Part shown: one piece after another, positions 26,579 through 35,470 of the stretch
How positions within the stretch are numbered: the first letter of the stretch is position 1
Layout: each line of letters opens with the position of its first letter
From: Streptomyces sp. KMM 9044
Lineage (GTDB): Bacteria; Actinomycetota; Actinomycetes; Streptomycetales; Streptomycetaceae
NCBI RefSeq assembly: GCF_024701375.2
Contig: NZ_CP113910.1
Location: 6,944,001 to 7,008,000 of the forward strand
Length of the DNA: 64,000 bases
Direction of reading: 5' to 3'
The notes under the pieces: model-generated
The model's database searches: none
What the model was told of the DNA's origin: nothing
Seen by the model: the letters and a program-made list of their open reading frames with translations, nothing else
Translations under genes and position numbers: made by a program

Positions 26579-28240
26579 ATGAACCGATTGCAAGAGGCCG
26601 GCGAGACCGGCCACCGGACCCCCGTTCTCATCGTCGGCGGCTCCCTCGTGGGTCTGTCCATGTCCGTGTTCCTGGGGCGTCTGGGCGTGCCGCACATGCT
26701 CGTCGAACGTCACACGGGCACGTCGGTCCACCCGCGCGGGCGAGGCAACAATGTGCGCACCATGGAGCTGTTCCGGGTGGCCGGAGTGGAGCAGCGGATC
26801 AGGGAGGTCGCGTCGGTCCTCGCGGACAACCACGGCATCATGCAGACGCCGAGCCTGGCGGACGGCGACGGCGAGTGGTTGTTCAAGGAGATCGACCCCG
26901 GAGGCGGGCTGGCCCGGTTCAGCCCCGCCGGGTGGTGCCAGTGCAGCCAGAACGACCTCGAACCGGTGCTGCTGGCCCACGCCCGTGAACTCGGCGGCGA
27001 TCTGCGCTTCGCGACCGAGCTGATGTCGTTCGAGCAGGACGACGACGGGGTGGCGGCCCAGGTCAAGAGCCGGGAGACCGGCGAGCCCACCACCGTCCGC
27101 GCGGACTACCTGGTCGCCGCGGACGGCCCGCGCAGCCCCGTGCGGGAGCGGCTCGGCATCAGGCAGAGCGGTCCGGGCGACCTGTTCCACAACGTGAGCG
27201 TCACCTTCTCCTCCCGCGACCTCGCAGGTGTCGTCGGCGACCGGCGGTTCATCGTCTGCTACCTGACGAACCCGGAGGCCGACGGGGCACTGCTGCCCGT
27301 CGACAACACCGAGAACTGGGTGTTCCACGCACCCTGGCACCCCGAGGACGGCGAAACACTCGAGGAGTTCACCGACGAGCGGTGCGTCGCCCACATCCGG
27401 CGGGCGGTCGGCGTGCCCGGCCTCGACGTCAAGATCACCGGCCGGGCCGCCTGGCACGCTGCCGAGCGGGTCGCCGACCGGTACACCGACCGCCGAGTCT
27501 TCCTCGCCGGCGACTCGGCCCACGAGATGTCGCCCACCGGGGCGTTCGGCTCCAACACCGGCATCCAGGACGCGCACAACCTCGCCTGGAAGCTGGCCGC
27601 CGTCCATGCCGGCTGGGCGGGCCCCCGACTGCTGGAGTCCTACGAGGCCGAGCGCCGGCCGGTCGCGGAGGCGACCAGCGCCCGTGCCTCGAACCGCTCG
27701 GCCGAGCACAGTCACCCCGGCTACACGCCCGCGGCGGGCGCCGGCAGCAAGGGCCCCAAGGGCGGAATCCTCAACGTGGCGCTGGGCTACCGCTATCCGC
27801 AGGGCGCGGTCGTCGGCGGCGACCCGGCGGCGCCGGTCGTCCCGGAGGGGCTGCAGCTGACGGGAGAGCCGGGCACCCGGGCCCCCCACCTGTGGCTGGA
27901 CCGCGACGGCGTCCGCATCTCCACCCTCGACCTGTACGAGCGGTCCCTGGTGCTGCTGACCGGCGAGTCGGGCGACGGCGCCTGGCACACCGCGGCGGCA
28001 CGAACGGCACAGCAGCTGCAGGTGCCGCTCGGCGCCTACCGGATCGGTACCGGCCCCGCCGCGGACCTGACGCCGGACGACGGAGTGGACTGGGCCCAGG
28101 CCCACGGCGTCACCGGGGACGGCGCGGTCCTGGTCCGCCCCGACGGATTCGTGGCGTGGCGCTCCGAAGGGGCGGCGGTGGACCCCGCGGCGGCGTTGCG
28201 GAAGGCCGTCACGGACATCCTGGCCCGGGAACAGGACTGA
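26579..28240 (+). CDS. whiE-ORFVIII: FAD-dependent polyketide hydroxylase (WhiE ORFVIII)
   Basis: A 553-residue class A flavoprotein monooxygenase that hydroxylates the aromatic pigment precursor. Motifs: the Rossmann loop V-L-I-V-G-G-S-L-V-G-L-S (about 15-26), D-G-P-R-S-P-V-R (the DG motif), and G-D-S-A-H-E-M-S-P-T-G-A-F-G (the GD motif binding FAD ribose). A C-terminal thioredoxin-like domain follows. ATG 26579 lies after GGAGG. It is transcribed away from the other pigment genes, as in S. coelicolor, and converges on the TPR-like gene. Confidence 0.94.
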   Translation: MNRLQEAGETGHRTPVLIVGGSLVGLSMSVFLGRLGVPHMLVERHTGTSVHPRGRGNNVRTMELFRVAGVEQRIREVASVLADNHGIMQTPSLADGDGEWLFKEIDPGGGLARFSPAGWCQCSQNDLEPVLLAHARELGGDLRFATELMSFEQDDDGVAAQVKSRETGEPTTVRADYLVAADGPRSPVRERLGIRQSGPGDLFHNVSVTFSSRDLAGVVGDRRFIVCYLTNPEADGALLPVDNTENWVFHAPWHPEDGETLEEFTDERCVAHIRRAVGVPGLDVKITGRAAWHAAERVADRYTDRRVFLAGDSAHEMSPTGAFGSNTGIQDAHNLAWKLAAVHAGWAGPRLLESYEAERRPVAEATSARASNRSAEHSHPGYTPAAGAGSKGPKGGILNVALGYRYPQGAVVGGDPAAPVVPEGLQLTGEPGTRAPHLWLDRDGVRISTLDLYERSLVLLTGESGDGAWHTAAARTAQQLQVPLGAYRIGTGPAADLTPDDGVDWAQAHGVTGDGAVLVRPDGFVAWRSEGAAVDPAAALRKAVTDILAREQD

Positions 28241-28262
28241 CGGTGCGCGCGGTGAGGCGGCG

Positions 28263-29237
28263 TCAGGCCCCTCTGACGCCGCCCTGCCGTCCCCGCTCCG
28301 CCTTGGCCTTGTGCTGTTCGAACCGCTGGACCGCGGGTCCGTCGTCGTCCCACGGCCACGGGGTCACCGTGCCCTGGAGCGCCTCGAAGACATGGTGCGC
28401 GTCGACGGCCCGGCCGGCCGCGCACAGCGCGTACGCCAGGACGTTCAGGTCCGCCTGGGCCGCCGCGTGCTGGAAGAATCCCGGCTTCGCCCAGAGGGAT
28501 GCGGCCTGCTCGAGCGAGGCCGCGATCTGCCCGCCGTTCCACAGCTGGTCGGCCGTCATGGCCCGGACACCGCCCTGCGCCACCAGTCCCTGGTACTGCC
28601 GGACGGCCGCGGTCAGTTCGATCGCGGCGCACGGCGCGTTGGCCGGTATCCGGGCGCGCACCACATCGATGAAGTCCAGGACGGCCGCACTCGAACCCCC
28701 TTCCTCCGGCGACAGATGGGCGAGCATCTGCAGATAGGCCTCGCGGTGCCAGCGGTCGCGTCCGGTGGCCTCCCGCCAGATGGCGTTGACCTCGCTCTGC
28801 GGATACCGCTCGATGCGGGCCATGCCGAGCAGGACCACCCAGGGCAGCGGATCCGCCGGACTCAGCTCCGCGGCCCGGTGGCACTGGGTCACCAACTGCC
28901 CCGCGTCCTCCAGGTGTCTGTCCCGCAGGCCGTGCATCAGGCCGACCCACGAGTGGAACACCAGCGCGTCGGGATCCTTCGGCGACCTGGTCAGCCAGGC
29001 CGAGGCCAGGTCGGATCCCGATTCGGCCGTCTCCCCGGCCAGCACGGACACCCGATGGCTGCGCCGGTCCCAGTTGTCCCCGGTCTCCTCAAGGAACCCC
29101 GCGACGAGAGTCACCTCTGTCGACTTGACACCTCCACCGCGCTTGCTCACCTGCCGGAGGACGCGCGCGAGTGCGTCGTCGTCGAGAGCGGGGACAATAC
29201 GGGGACGTTTACCGGTACGACTACTGAAAAGCGCCAT
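28263..29237 (-). CDS. Conserved TPR-like helical protein
   Basis: A 324-residue, mostly helical protein with a pattern of short paired helices (L-V-T-Q-C-H-R-A-A-E-L-S-P-A-D-P is TPR-like). It has no signal or membrane segment. Proteins like it sit next to whiE clusters in other Streptomyces, from memory; the function is unknown. It starts at ATG 29237 and its 3' end is 22 bases from the hydroxylase stop. Confidence 0.75.
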   Translation of the reverse strand: MALFSSRTGKRPRIVPALDDDALARVLRQVSKRGGGVKSTEVTLVAGFLEETGDNWDRRSHRVSVLAGETAESGSDLASAWLTRSPKDPDALVFHSWVGLMHGLRDRHLEDAGQLVTQCHRAAELSPADPLPWVVLLGMARIERYPQSEVNAIWREATGRDRWHREAYLQMLAHLSPEEGGSSAAVLDFIDVVRARIPANAPCAAIELTAAVRQYQGLVAQGGVRAMTADQLWNGGQIAASLEQAASLWAKPGFFQHAAAQADLNVLAYALCAAGRAVDAHHVFEALQGTVTPWPWDDDGPAVQRFEQHKAKAERGRQGGVRGA

Positions 29238-29390
29238 GTTCGCAGACTAGGAACTGTGCCGGGCTGGGCAACCGATACGAGCCGATCGTTACCGATCCGG
29301 ACCTCGACGTAACGCGGTTTCGCCACCACATCGTCGCCTGGGGCCTGAACATGCCCTTACCTATGGGTAGTTGAGGGGGCCGGCGCGGAG

Positions 29391-29429
29391 CGGCGGGGCG
29401 GGCCGACTGCTCGCCGGCCCGCCCCGCCG
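29391..29429. terminator. 15-bp GC hairpin after gap
   Basis: CGGCGGGGCGGGCCG (29391-29405) and CGGCCCGCCCCGCCG (29415-29429) pair perfectly across nine bases, 62 bases beyond the gap stop on the minus strand. Confidence 0.8.
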
Positions 29430-29490
29430 TATCCTCCGCGTACCTTCCGGCGGTATGTCCTGCCTGCCTGCCCGTGTCCGTGCCTGGCGG

Positions 29491-30942
29491 TCAGGAAGCC
29501 TGGGCCGACGCCGGGAAGGTCGGGTACTCCACCCCGGAGACGTACTGGACGACCCGGACGACCTGGCAGGAGTAACCGAACTCGTTGTCGTACCAGAGGT
29601 ACAGGATCGCGTTGTCGCCTTCGACCTTGAGGGCTCCGGCGTCGACGATCGAGGCGTGCCGCGAGCCGATGAAGTCGCTGGAGACCGCGTCGGGGGCGCT
29701 GATGAAGTCGATCTGACGCTTCAGCGGTGAGGTGAGCGACACCTCGCGGAGGTACTCGAGCACCTCGCCGCGGCCGGCCTCGCGGCCCAGTCGCAGGTTG
29801 AGGATCGCGATGGAGACGTCCGGCACCGGGACCCGGATCGAGCTGCCGGTGATCGTCGCGTCGAGGTCGGGCAGTGCCTTGGCGACGGCGGAGGCGGCAC
29901 CCGTCTCGGTGATCACCATGTTCAGCGGCGCGGAGCGGCCGCGGCGCTCGGACTTGTGGTAGTTGTCCAGCAGGTTCTGGTCGTTGGTGAACGAGTGGAC
30001 GGTCTCCACGTGGCCACGCAGTACGCCGTATTCGTCCGCCATCGCCTTGAGTGGCGGGACGATCGCGTTGGTGGTGCAGGACGCGCAGGAGATGATCTGC
30101 TCGTCGGGCTTGAGGGTGTCGTGGTTCACGCCGTGCACGATGTTGGGCACGTCACCCTTGCCGGGCGCGGTCAGCACCACCTTGTCGACGCCGGGCCGCA
30201 GGTGCAGCGAGAGGCCCTCGCGGTCGCGCCACGTGCCGGTGTTGTCGATGAGGATGGCGTTCTTGATGCCGTACGCCGTGTAGTCCAGCTGTGACGGGTC
30301 GTCGGCGTAGATCACCTTGACGGTGTTGCCGTTGGCGACGATCGTACTGCTCGCCTCGTCCACGGTGATCGTGCCCTGGAACTGCCCGTGCACGGAGTCG
30401 CGGCGCAGCAGGGAGGCGCGCTTGACGATGTCCTGCTCGCCGCCCCGGCGGACCACGATGGCGCGCAGCCGCAGGCCGTTGCCGGAGCCGGACTTCTCGA
30501 TGAGCAGGCGGGCGAGGAGCCGGCCGATACGGCCGAAGCCGTAGAGGACGACGTCGCGCGGCTCGCGCCGGTCGATCTTGTGGGCACCGGTGGCGCCCGC
30601 CACGGCCTCGGCGGTGAACTCCTCCACCGACAGTCCGCGGTTGTCGGTGCGGTAGGTCGCGGCGAGCAGACCGAGGTCGATCTGGGACGGGCCGAGGTCG
30701 AGTGCGGTGAGCGCCCGGAGGAACGGCAGCGTCTCGGTGACCGACAGCTCCTGGCCCGAGATCTGACGGGCGAAGCGGTGGGTCTTGAGGATCGAGACCA
30801 CCGACTTGTTCACCAAGGAGCGGCTGTGCAGCAGGACGGTGACGTCGCGCTCGCGGTGGAGCTTCCCGATGACCGGGATCATCGACTCCGCGATTTCCTC
30901 GCGGTGTTTCCAGTTGGTGAACGAGTCTTCGTTGACAGTCAC
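29491..30942 (-). CDS. gap: Glyceraldehyde-3-phosphate dehydrogenase, long form
   Basis: A 483-residue GAPDH, about 130 residues longer than the standard enzyme. The added N-terminal helical region (residues 1-128) precedes the NAD-binding start V-V-L-Y-G-F-G-R-I-G-R. The catalytic Cys is C289 in S-C-A-S-C-T-T-N-A-I, and the P-loop-like S-G-S-G binding and W-Y-D-N-E-F-G-Y C-terminal motif are present. Long-form enzymes are a separate branch of glycolytic or gluconeogenic GAPDH in actinobacteria. The GTG start at 30942 has a poor Shine-Dalgarno sequence. It stands alone. Confidence 0.93.
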   Translation of the reverse strand: MTVNEDSFTNWKHREEIAESMIPVIGKLHRERDVTVLLHSRSLVNKSVVSILKTHRFARQISGQELSVTETLPFLRALTALDLGPSQIDLGLLAATYRTDNRGLSVEEFTAEAVAGATGAHKIDRREPRDVVLYGFGRIGRLLARLLIEKSGSGNGLRLRAIVVRRGGEQDIVKRASLLRRDSVHGQFQGTITVDEASSTIVANGNTVKVIYADDPSQLDYTAYGIKNAILIDNTGTWRDREGLSLHLRPGVDKVVLTAPGKGDVPNIVHGVNHDTLKPDEQIISCASCTTNAIVPPLKAMADEYGVLRGHVETVHSFTNDQNLLDNYHKSERRGRSAPLNMVITETGAASAVAKALPDLDATITGSSIRVPVPDVSIAILNLRLGREAGRGEVLEYLREVSLTSPLKRQIDFISAPDAVSSDFIGSRHASIVDAGALKVEGDNAILYLWYDNEFGYSCQVVRVVQYVSGVEYPTFPASAQAS

Positions 30943-31186
30943 AGGATTATCTTTCGAGCTAGGCGTCGCTCATATGATAACCGTGCCGATCAGGGGGTTC
31001 TGAGGGGGTGCCCGCCCTCCGGGTGCCCGTCAGGATTGCGGCCCGCGCGATCGGGTACGCGTGCAGGACCGCGCCCGGAGCGGATCCCGGAGCGGATCCC
31101 GGCCCGACCGCTGATCTGCCGATCCGCCGATCCGCCGGTTCCGTCCGGGACGGGTCCGTACGACCGCCGTTACGAGGGAAACTGCC

Positions 31187-31588
31187 ATGGAGACACCCGC
31201 GCACGAGAACAACGCCCCCACGTCCGCCCAGCGGGCCCTGAACACTCTCGCCGAGAACACCCAGGACGCGGCGGCACTGGACGCACTCGCCCACAGTGAC
31301 GTACTCATCCCCGTGCCCGACGACGCGGGCGACGAGGCCGCCGAGCCCGGCGCGGTCGCGCTGCCCGTGATGGAGCAGCCGGACGGCATCCAGGTGGTGC
31401 CGGTGTTCACCTCGGAACTGGAGATGTCGGGGCTGCTGCCCTTCGTCTCCCGCTACCGGCTGGTGCCGCTCGGTGCGCTGGCCGCGCAATGGCCGGCCGA
31501 CGAGCTGTCCCTCACCATCGACGGCAGCTCGGAGCACCGCCTCACACTGACGTCCGAGGGGGTGCGCACCCTGCTTGCCCGTCCCTAG
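31187..31588 (+). CDS. SseB-like family protein
   Basis: A 133-residue protein carrying the SseB N-terminal-like domain: D-V-L-I-P-V-P-D near residue 40, V-V-P-V-F-T-S-E-L-E-M (about 69-79) and a C-terminal S-L-T-I-D-G-S. It was named after a Salmonella secretion chaperone, but in actinobacteria the function is unknown. Its 3' end overlaps the convergent marR gene by 47 bases, so the two transcripts are antisense to each other there. Confidence 0.75.
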   Translation: METPAHENNAPTSAQRALNTLAENTQDAAALDALAHSDVLIPVPDDAGDEAAEPGAVALPVMEQPDGIQVVPVFTSELEMSGLLPFVSRYRLVPLGALAAQWPADELSLTIDGSSEHRLTLTSEGVRTLLARP

Positions 31589-32018
31589 GCGCGCCGCCGG
31601 GCATGCCGCGGCCGTCCGGTGCGGCGGGCCACTCGCCGAGCGCGCGTGCCAGGGCCGCGCGCTGGAGCGGCAGTACCCCGGCGTGCAGGGCGCGGCCCTT
31701 GCCGGTGAGCGTGACGTAGACGCCCCGCCGGTCCTCCGCGCAGATGCTGCGGGCGACCAGGCCGTCCTTCTCCAGCCGGGCGATGAGGCGCGACAGTGCA
31801 CTCTGGCTGAGGTGGACCCGCCCGCCCAGATTCTGCACCCTGCACTGCTCGCCCTCCCGGGGCGACGCGGTCGCGAGCAGGTCGAGCACCTCGAAGTCGG
31901 ATGCGCCGAGACCGTGCGGATGCAGCGCACGATCGATCTCGCCGAGGGTGCGGGCGTGCACCGCCAGGATCTCCCGCCACCGCTCCTCGAGCCGGACGCC
32001 GACCGTGTCCGCTGTCAT
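31542..32018 (-). CDS. MarR-family regulator
   Basis: A 158-residue winged-helix regulator. The HTH lies at about residues 65-90 (V-H-L-S-Q-S-A-L-S-R-L-I-A-R-L-E), followed by the wing (D-R-R-G-V-Y-V-T-L-T). MarR proteins are dimeric repressors released by phenolic or oxidative ligands. The ATG at 32018 has no Shine-Dalgarno and lies seven bases after a TACTGT -10-like hexamer, which suggests a leaderless mRNA. The promoter overlaps an inverted repeat, so autoregulation is likely. Confidence 0.88.
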   Translation of the reverse strand: MTADTVGVRLEERWREILAVHARTLGEIDRALHPHGLGASDFEVLDLLATASPREGEQCRVQNLGGRVHLSQSALSRLIARLEKDGLVARSICAEDRRGVYVTLTGKGRALHAGVLPLQRAALARALGEWPAAPDGRGMPGGAPRDGQAGCAPPRTSV

Positions 32019-32019
32019 G

Positions 32020-32050
32020 GTTGAACAGTAACATTTGTTCGATATTCAAC
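32020..32050. promoter_or_regulatory. marR promoter and putative operator
   Basis: GTTGAA (32020-32025) and TTCAAC (32045-32050) bracket an AT-rich stretch directly upstream of marR. On the minus strand it contains TTAGTT, 17 bases, TACTGT, with the expected start point at the A of the ATG. Confidence 0.5.
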
Positions 32051-32095
32051 TAATGAGGGGATGGTGCGCGTCGTGCCCGGGCCCGGCGCGTGTTC

Positions 32096-33116
32096 CTAGG
32101 CCGACCCGCGCTTCACCAGTTCCGTCGGGAGGATCACCGTTGCCGGGTCCTCACCGCCGACCTGGGCCAGCAGAACCCGTACCCTCTCGGAGCCGATGCG
32201 GTCCCACGGCTGCCGGATCGTGGTCAGGCCGGGACTGGTGGAGACCGCGGCCTGGGAGTCGTCGAAGCCGCCGACCGCCACGTCCTCCGGTACCCGCCGC
32301 CCCGCGCGGTGCAGCGCCGTCAGCACGCCCTGCGGCGCCATCAGGGCCGAGGCGACGAACACGTCGTCCATGTCGGGCGCCCCGGCCGGCAGCCGCTCCG
32401 CGCCCGCCTCGCCGCTGGCCCTGCTGTAGTCGCCGGAGACGAGGAGCCGCTCGTCGCTCCCGATGCAGGCCTCGGCGAGCACCTCCTTGTACCCGGCGAG
32501 GCGCTCCACGCCGCCCGGGGTGTCGAGCGGGCCGGTCACCATGCCCCCCCTGCGCCGGCCGAGCGACAGCAGATGGCGCACCATGTCACGGGCGCCGTCC
32601 CGGTCGTCCGCGGCCACGTGGCTCACCTTGGCACCCAGTCCGGTCGGCTTGCCGCACGCGACCAGCGGGACGCCCGCGGCCCGCAGCTCCTCGGCCACCG
32701 GATCGCCCGAGTGACTGGAGACCAGCAGCACCCCGTCGACATGCCCGGCGGTGATGCACCGCACTATGCGCCGCCGTTCGGCCTGCGTGCCGGCGATCAT
32801 CAACAGCAGCGGAATGTCGTGCGCGCCCAGTGCCTGCGTGCAACCACGCAGCAGAGCATTGAAGTCGGGATCCTCGGAGAACCGCTCCTGAGGATCCGTC
32901 AGCAGGAAGCCCACCGAGTCGGAGCGGCCGGTGATCAGCGAGCGGGCGTGCCGGTTCACCACGTAACCCGTCCTGCGGATCGCGGTGCTGACCGCTTCCG
33001 CCGCGGACGGGCTGACGTAGTGGCCGCCGCTGAGCACGCGCGAGACACCGGCCTCGCGCGCCACGTCATGGATCGTCGGCGGCCTGCGCCTGCCCCCCCG
33101 TGTTGCTCAGGGGCAT
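32096..33116 (-). pseudogene. LacI-family sugar regulator with frameshift and damaged HTH
   Basis: A LacI/GalR regulator: sugar-binding core with V-G-F-L-L-T-D-P, V-D-G-V-L-L-V-S-S-H-S and F-D-D-S-Q-A-A-V. The true start is ATG 33116 (M-P-L-S-N-T-G-G), but a run of seven C at 33093-33099 puts it out of frame; six would read on through R-R-R-P-P-T-I-H-D-V-A-R-E-A-G-V-S. In addition the HTH reads G-V-S-R-V-L-S-G-G where relatives have G-V-S-R-G-T-V-S-R-V-L, a 12-bp loss between GTCTCGCGC repeats. A GTG at 33067 could still express a protein with a shortened HTH. Confidence 0.75.
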
Positions 33117-33755
33117 GACTTTACGGCTCCGGACAGCAGATTCAGGCTCCAGAACCGCTGGATGACCGGGAAGAGCGCGGCCAGAGGGAACACCGCGGGG
33201 AACGCACCCGTGATCACCAGGGTGTACAACGCCGGGGTGTTGGAGCCCTGTTCGAGGAGCGTGTGCAGACCGAGCGTGATGGGGAACTTCTTGTTGTCGC
33301 TGAGCATGATGTACGGCAGCGGGAAGTTGTTCCAGATCGCGACGAACTGGAGCAGGAACACCGTCACCAGTCCGGGCAGCATCACCGGAAGCGCGACCCG
33401 GGTGAAGATGCGCCATTCGCCGGCCCCGTCCATCCGCCCGGCCTCCACCACGTCCGACGGCACCGACGCCGCGGCGTAGATCCGCGCGAGGTAGACGCCG
33501 CACGGGGGGAGAGGATCTGCGGCAGCAGCACGGACGGGTAGGAGTCCGTGAGGTCCACCTGGGCGAGCAGCAGGTACTGCGGGACGGCGAGGATCGCCGG
33601 CGGCAGCAGCACACCCGCGAGCAGCACGTTGAACAGCGTCTCGCGGCCCCGGAAGCGGTAGACCGCCAGCGCGTAGCCGCTGAAGGGCGGCCTGCGCGGC
33701 GGCCGAGTGGATGTCGCCGTTGCCGAAGGCGTCCTGGTACACCTTCATCAGCGGA
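33107..33755 (-). pseudogene. Carbohydrate ABC transporter permease (MalG-like), broken
   Basis: The last part of a MalG-type permease. The EAA loop is intact (V-V-E-A-G-R-M-D-G-A-G-E-W), as are V-F-L-L-Q-F-V-A-I-W-N-N-F and the C-terminus Q-R-F-W-S-L-N-L-L-S-G-A-V-K. At about 33500 the frame shifts to that carrying V-L-L-P-P-A-I-L-A-V-P-Q-Y, and at about 33690 again (G-N-G-D-I-H-S-A-A-A-Q). The first helices are missing, cut at about 33755. The stop overlaps the lacI start, so regulator and permease once formed an operon. Confidence 0.8.
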
Positions 33756-33774
33756 CACCCGGTGGACGAACGAC

Positions 33775-33969
33775 GTGGCGAGCATCGTGGAGGCCGTTCC
33801 GAACGGGCGCGGCCTCGGGATCTTCTACTGGGCGGCCACCTGGACCGCCCGCACCGGCAACGGCTGGGACCCGGCCGGCCCGGCCTCCGGCAACGGCTGG
33901 GACAACCAGGCGCTGTTCGGCTACGACGACCGGGCGCTGCCCGCGATGTCGTGGTTCGGCCACCGGTGA
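33775..33969 (+). pseudogene. Endo-beta-1,4-galactanase (GH53), C-terminal fragment
   Basis: Sixty-four codons match the end of GH53 arabinogalactan endo-galactanases: G-L-G-I-F-Y-W-A-A-T-W-T, then G-N-G-W-D, N-Q-A-L-F-G-Y-D and A-L-P-A-M-S-W-F. The catalytic part is gone, and the fragment abuts the antisense permease remnant. Together they mark a collapsed galactan-uptake and degradation locus. Confidence 0.8.
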
Positions 33970-33992
33970 GCGTGTGAGCTCCTGACGTACTC

Positions 33993-34037
33993 CGGGGCCC
34001 GGCCGTGCACCGACGGGACGTGTGCGGCCGGGCCCCG
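33993..34037 (+). terminator. 13-bp hairpin after the GH53 fragment
   Basis: CGGGGCCCGGCCG and CGGCCGGGCCCCG pair perfectly with a 19-base loop, 24 bases after the stop. It outlived the gene it served. Confidence 0.75.
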
Positions 34038-34094
34038 CACTGGTGCGCCGTGGAGTCCCTGTGCTCTTCAGCCGTCTTTCTCACGGGGTGGTTC

Positions 34095-34123
34095 GGCTCT
34101 CCGGGACAACGCGCCGGAGAGCC
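34095..34123. terminator. 10-bp hairpin
   Basis: GGCTCTCCGG and CCGGAGAGCC pair perfectly with a 9-base loop between the GH53 remnant and the small HTH gene. Confidence 0.55.
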
Positions 34124-34192
34124 TGACACGAAGGCGTCGGCCGCGGGACGGTAAAAGCGCCCGGAGAGGACGCCGGGGCGGAGGCGGACAAC

Positions 34193-34447
34193 ATGATCAG
34201 GACTCCCGACGACGGGACACGGCTGCACATCCTGGCCTGGCCGGGGGAACCCGGCCGCGCCGAACACGGCGCCACCGCGGAGGCCGTCGCCGGCCGGTTC
34301 GGCATGACCCACCCGGTCGCCCTCACCCACCTCCGGCTGCTCGCGGCCGTCGGCCTGCTGCGCACCGCCGCCGCCGGGCGTCCGTACTACCGGTGCGACG
34401 AGGTGCGGATCGCCGAGGTCGCGCGGATGCTCGAAAAGGGCTGGTAG
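34193..34447 (+). CDS. Small ArsR-like winged-helix protein
   Basis: An 84-residue stand-alone winged-helix domain: A-T-A-E-A-V-A-G-R-F-G-M-T-H-P-V-A-L-T-H HTH (about 27-46), wing near G-R-P-Y-Y-R. The single Cys makes ArsR-type metal sensing unlikely. ATG 34193 follows GGAGGCGG. It precedes the fluoride riboswitch by about 80 bases; a role in fluoride response cannot be inferred, as the riboswitch controls the operon by itself. Confidence 0.65.
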   Translation: MIRTPDDGTRLHILAWPGEPGRAEHGATAEAVAGRFGMTHPVALTHLRLLAAVGLLRTAAAGRPYYRCDEVRIAEVARMLEKGW

Positions 34448-34530
34448 CGCATACGGCTGACGGCATACACGTCCGTGGGCTCCCGTGGCCGCGGGCGTTA
34501 GACTGGTTCTCGGCCGTGAGTACGTCCTGC

Positions 34531-34590
34531 GGCGCGGCGGTGGGGCCCGCCGTAACCGAACCGCGGCACCGCCGCCAACGGTCCCTACTT
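34531..34590 (+). ncRNA. Fluoride riboswitch (crcB motif)
   Basis: GGCGGTGGGGCCCGCCGTAAC (34537-34556) and the 3' element CCAACGGTCCCTACTTG match the aptamer pattern GGCGAUGRGGCCCGCC-xAAC ... UGAUGGCCUCUACUG, including the pseudoknot-forming GGCCC and CCUAC ends. It lies 57 bases before the first crcB. The aptamer should bind fluoride through magnesium and turn the operon on. Confidence 0.83.
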
Positions 34591-34646
34591 GTTGCAGACG
34601 CGCGCCCGTACGTCCGGGCCGCTCGACGAGTAGGAGACATAGGCCC

Positions 34647-35096
34647 GTGCCACCCCCGCACCCACCCGCCCAAGCCCACCGTGCACGCCCCCTCCTGCGC
34701 GCGCACGCTCCCGTCGTCGCCGTGGTCGCGGTTGGCGGGGGAGCGGGCGCCGCCGGCCGCCACACCGCCTCCCTGTGGTGGCCGACACCGGCGGACGGCT
34801 TCCCGTGGACGACCCTGGGGGTCAACATCACAGGCTGCGCCGTGATCGGCGTCTTCCTGGTGATCGTCACGGAGGTCCGCGCCGCCCACCCCCTCGTCCG
34901 CCCGTTCTTCGGCACCGGTGTCCTCGGGGGTTTCACCACCTTCTCGGCCTATGCCGTCGACGGCCGGAACCTGTTCGACGGCGGCAGCGGGGGTCTCGCC
35001 CTCGTCTACCTGGCCGTCACCCCGCTCGCGGCGCTGGCCGCCGTGTGGGCGGCCGCGTCCGCGGCCCGCCGCGTTCTGAAGAGGAGGCAGTCATGA
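34647..35096 (+). CDS. crcB: Fluoride ion channel, first subunit (CrcB/Fluc)
   Basis: A 149-residue, four-helix CrcB/Fluc fluoride channel subunit. Family motifs are G-A-A-G-R-H (about 33-38), [13 protein letters not shown] (60-72) and the hallmark G-F-T-T-F-S-A-Y. With crcB2 it probably forms a heterodimer that lets fluoride leak out of the cell. GTG 34647 follows GGAG by about 11 bases. It is the first gene after the riboswitch and overlaps the DUF190 gene (ATGA). Confidence 0.92.
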   Translation: MPPPHPPAQAHRARPLLRAHAPVVAVVAVGGGAGAAGRHTASLWWPTPADGFPWTTLGVNITGCAVIGVFLVIVTEVRAAHPLVRPFFGTGVLGGFTTFSAYAVDGRNLFDGGSGGLALVYLAVTPLAALAAVWAAASAARRVLKRRQS

Positions 35097-35470
35097 CACG
35101 GCTGACCGGCAGCGCCCTGCGCCTGACCGTGTTCATCGGGGAGAGCGACACCTGGCACCACCGGCCCCTCTACTCGGAGATCGTCCACCGTGCCCACGCG
35201 GCAGGACTGGCGGGAGCCAGTGCCTTTCGCGGTGTCGAGGGCTTCGGTGCCTCCTCGCTCGTCCACACTTCCCGGTTGCTCTCCCTGAGCGAGGACCTGC
35301 CGGTGGCGGTCGTGGTCGTCGACACCGAGGAGCGTGTGCGCGCCTTCCTGCCGGAGCTGGACGCGCTCGTCACCGAAGGTCTGGTGACCCTCGAGACCTG
35401 CGAGGTCGTCCGCTACCCGGACGGCGACCGTCGTGCCCACACATCCGGGCCGGAGGGCGAGGGTCCGTGA
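35093..35470 (+). CDS. DUF190-family protein of the fluoride operon
   Basis: A 125-residue DUF190 protein (PII-like fold): [30 protein letters not shown] and [11 protein letters not shown]190 genes often sit with crcB and are thought to modulate transport, but no activity is proven. It starts at ATG 35093 after GAGGAGG, overlaps crcB1 by four bases and crcB2 by four bases. Confidence 0.9.
   Translation: MTRLTGSALRLTVFIGESDTWHHRPLYSEIVHRAHAAGLAGASAFRGVEGFGASSLVHTSRLLSLSEDLPVAVVVVDTEERVRAFLPELDALVTEGLVTLETCEVVRYPDGDRRAHTSGPEGEGP

Noticed and set aside
34193..34447. ArsR metal sensor controlling the fluoride operon
   Set aside because: It has no metal-binding cysteine pair, and the riboswitch already explains fluoride control.
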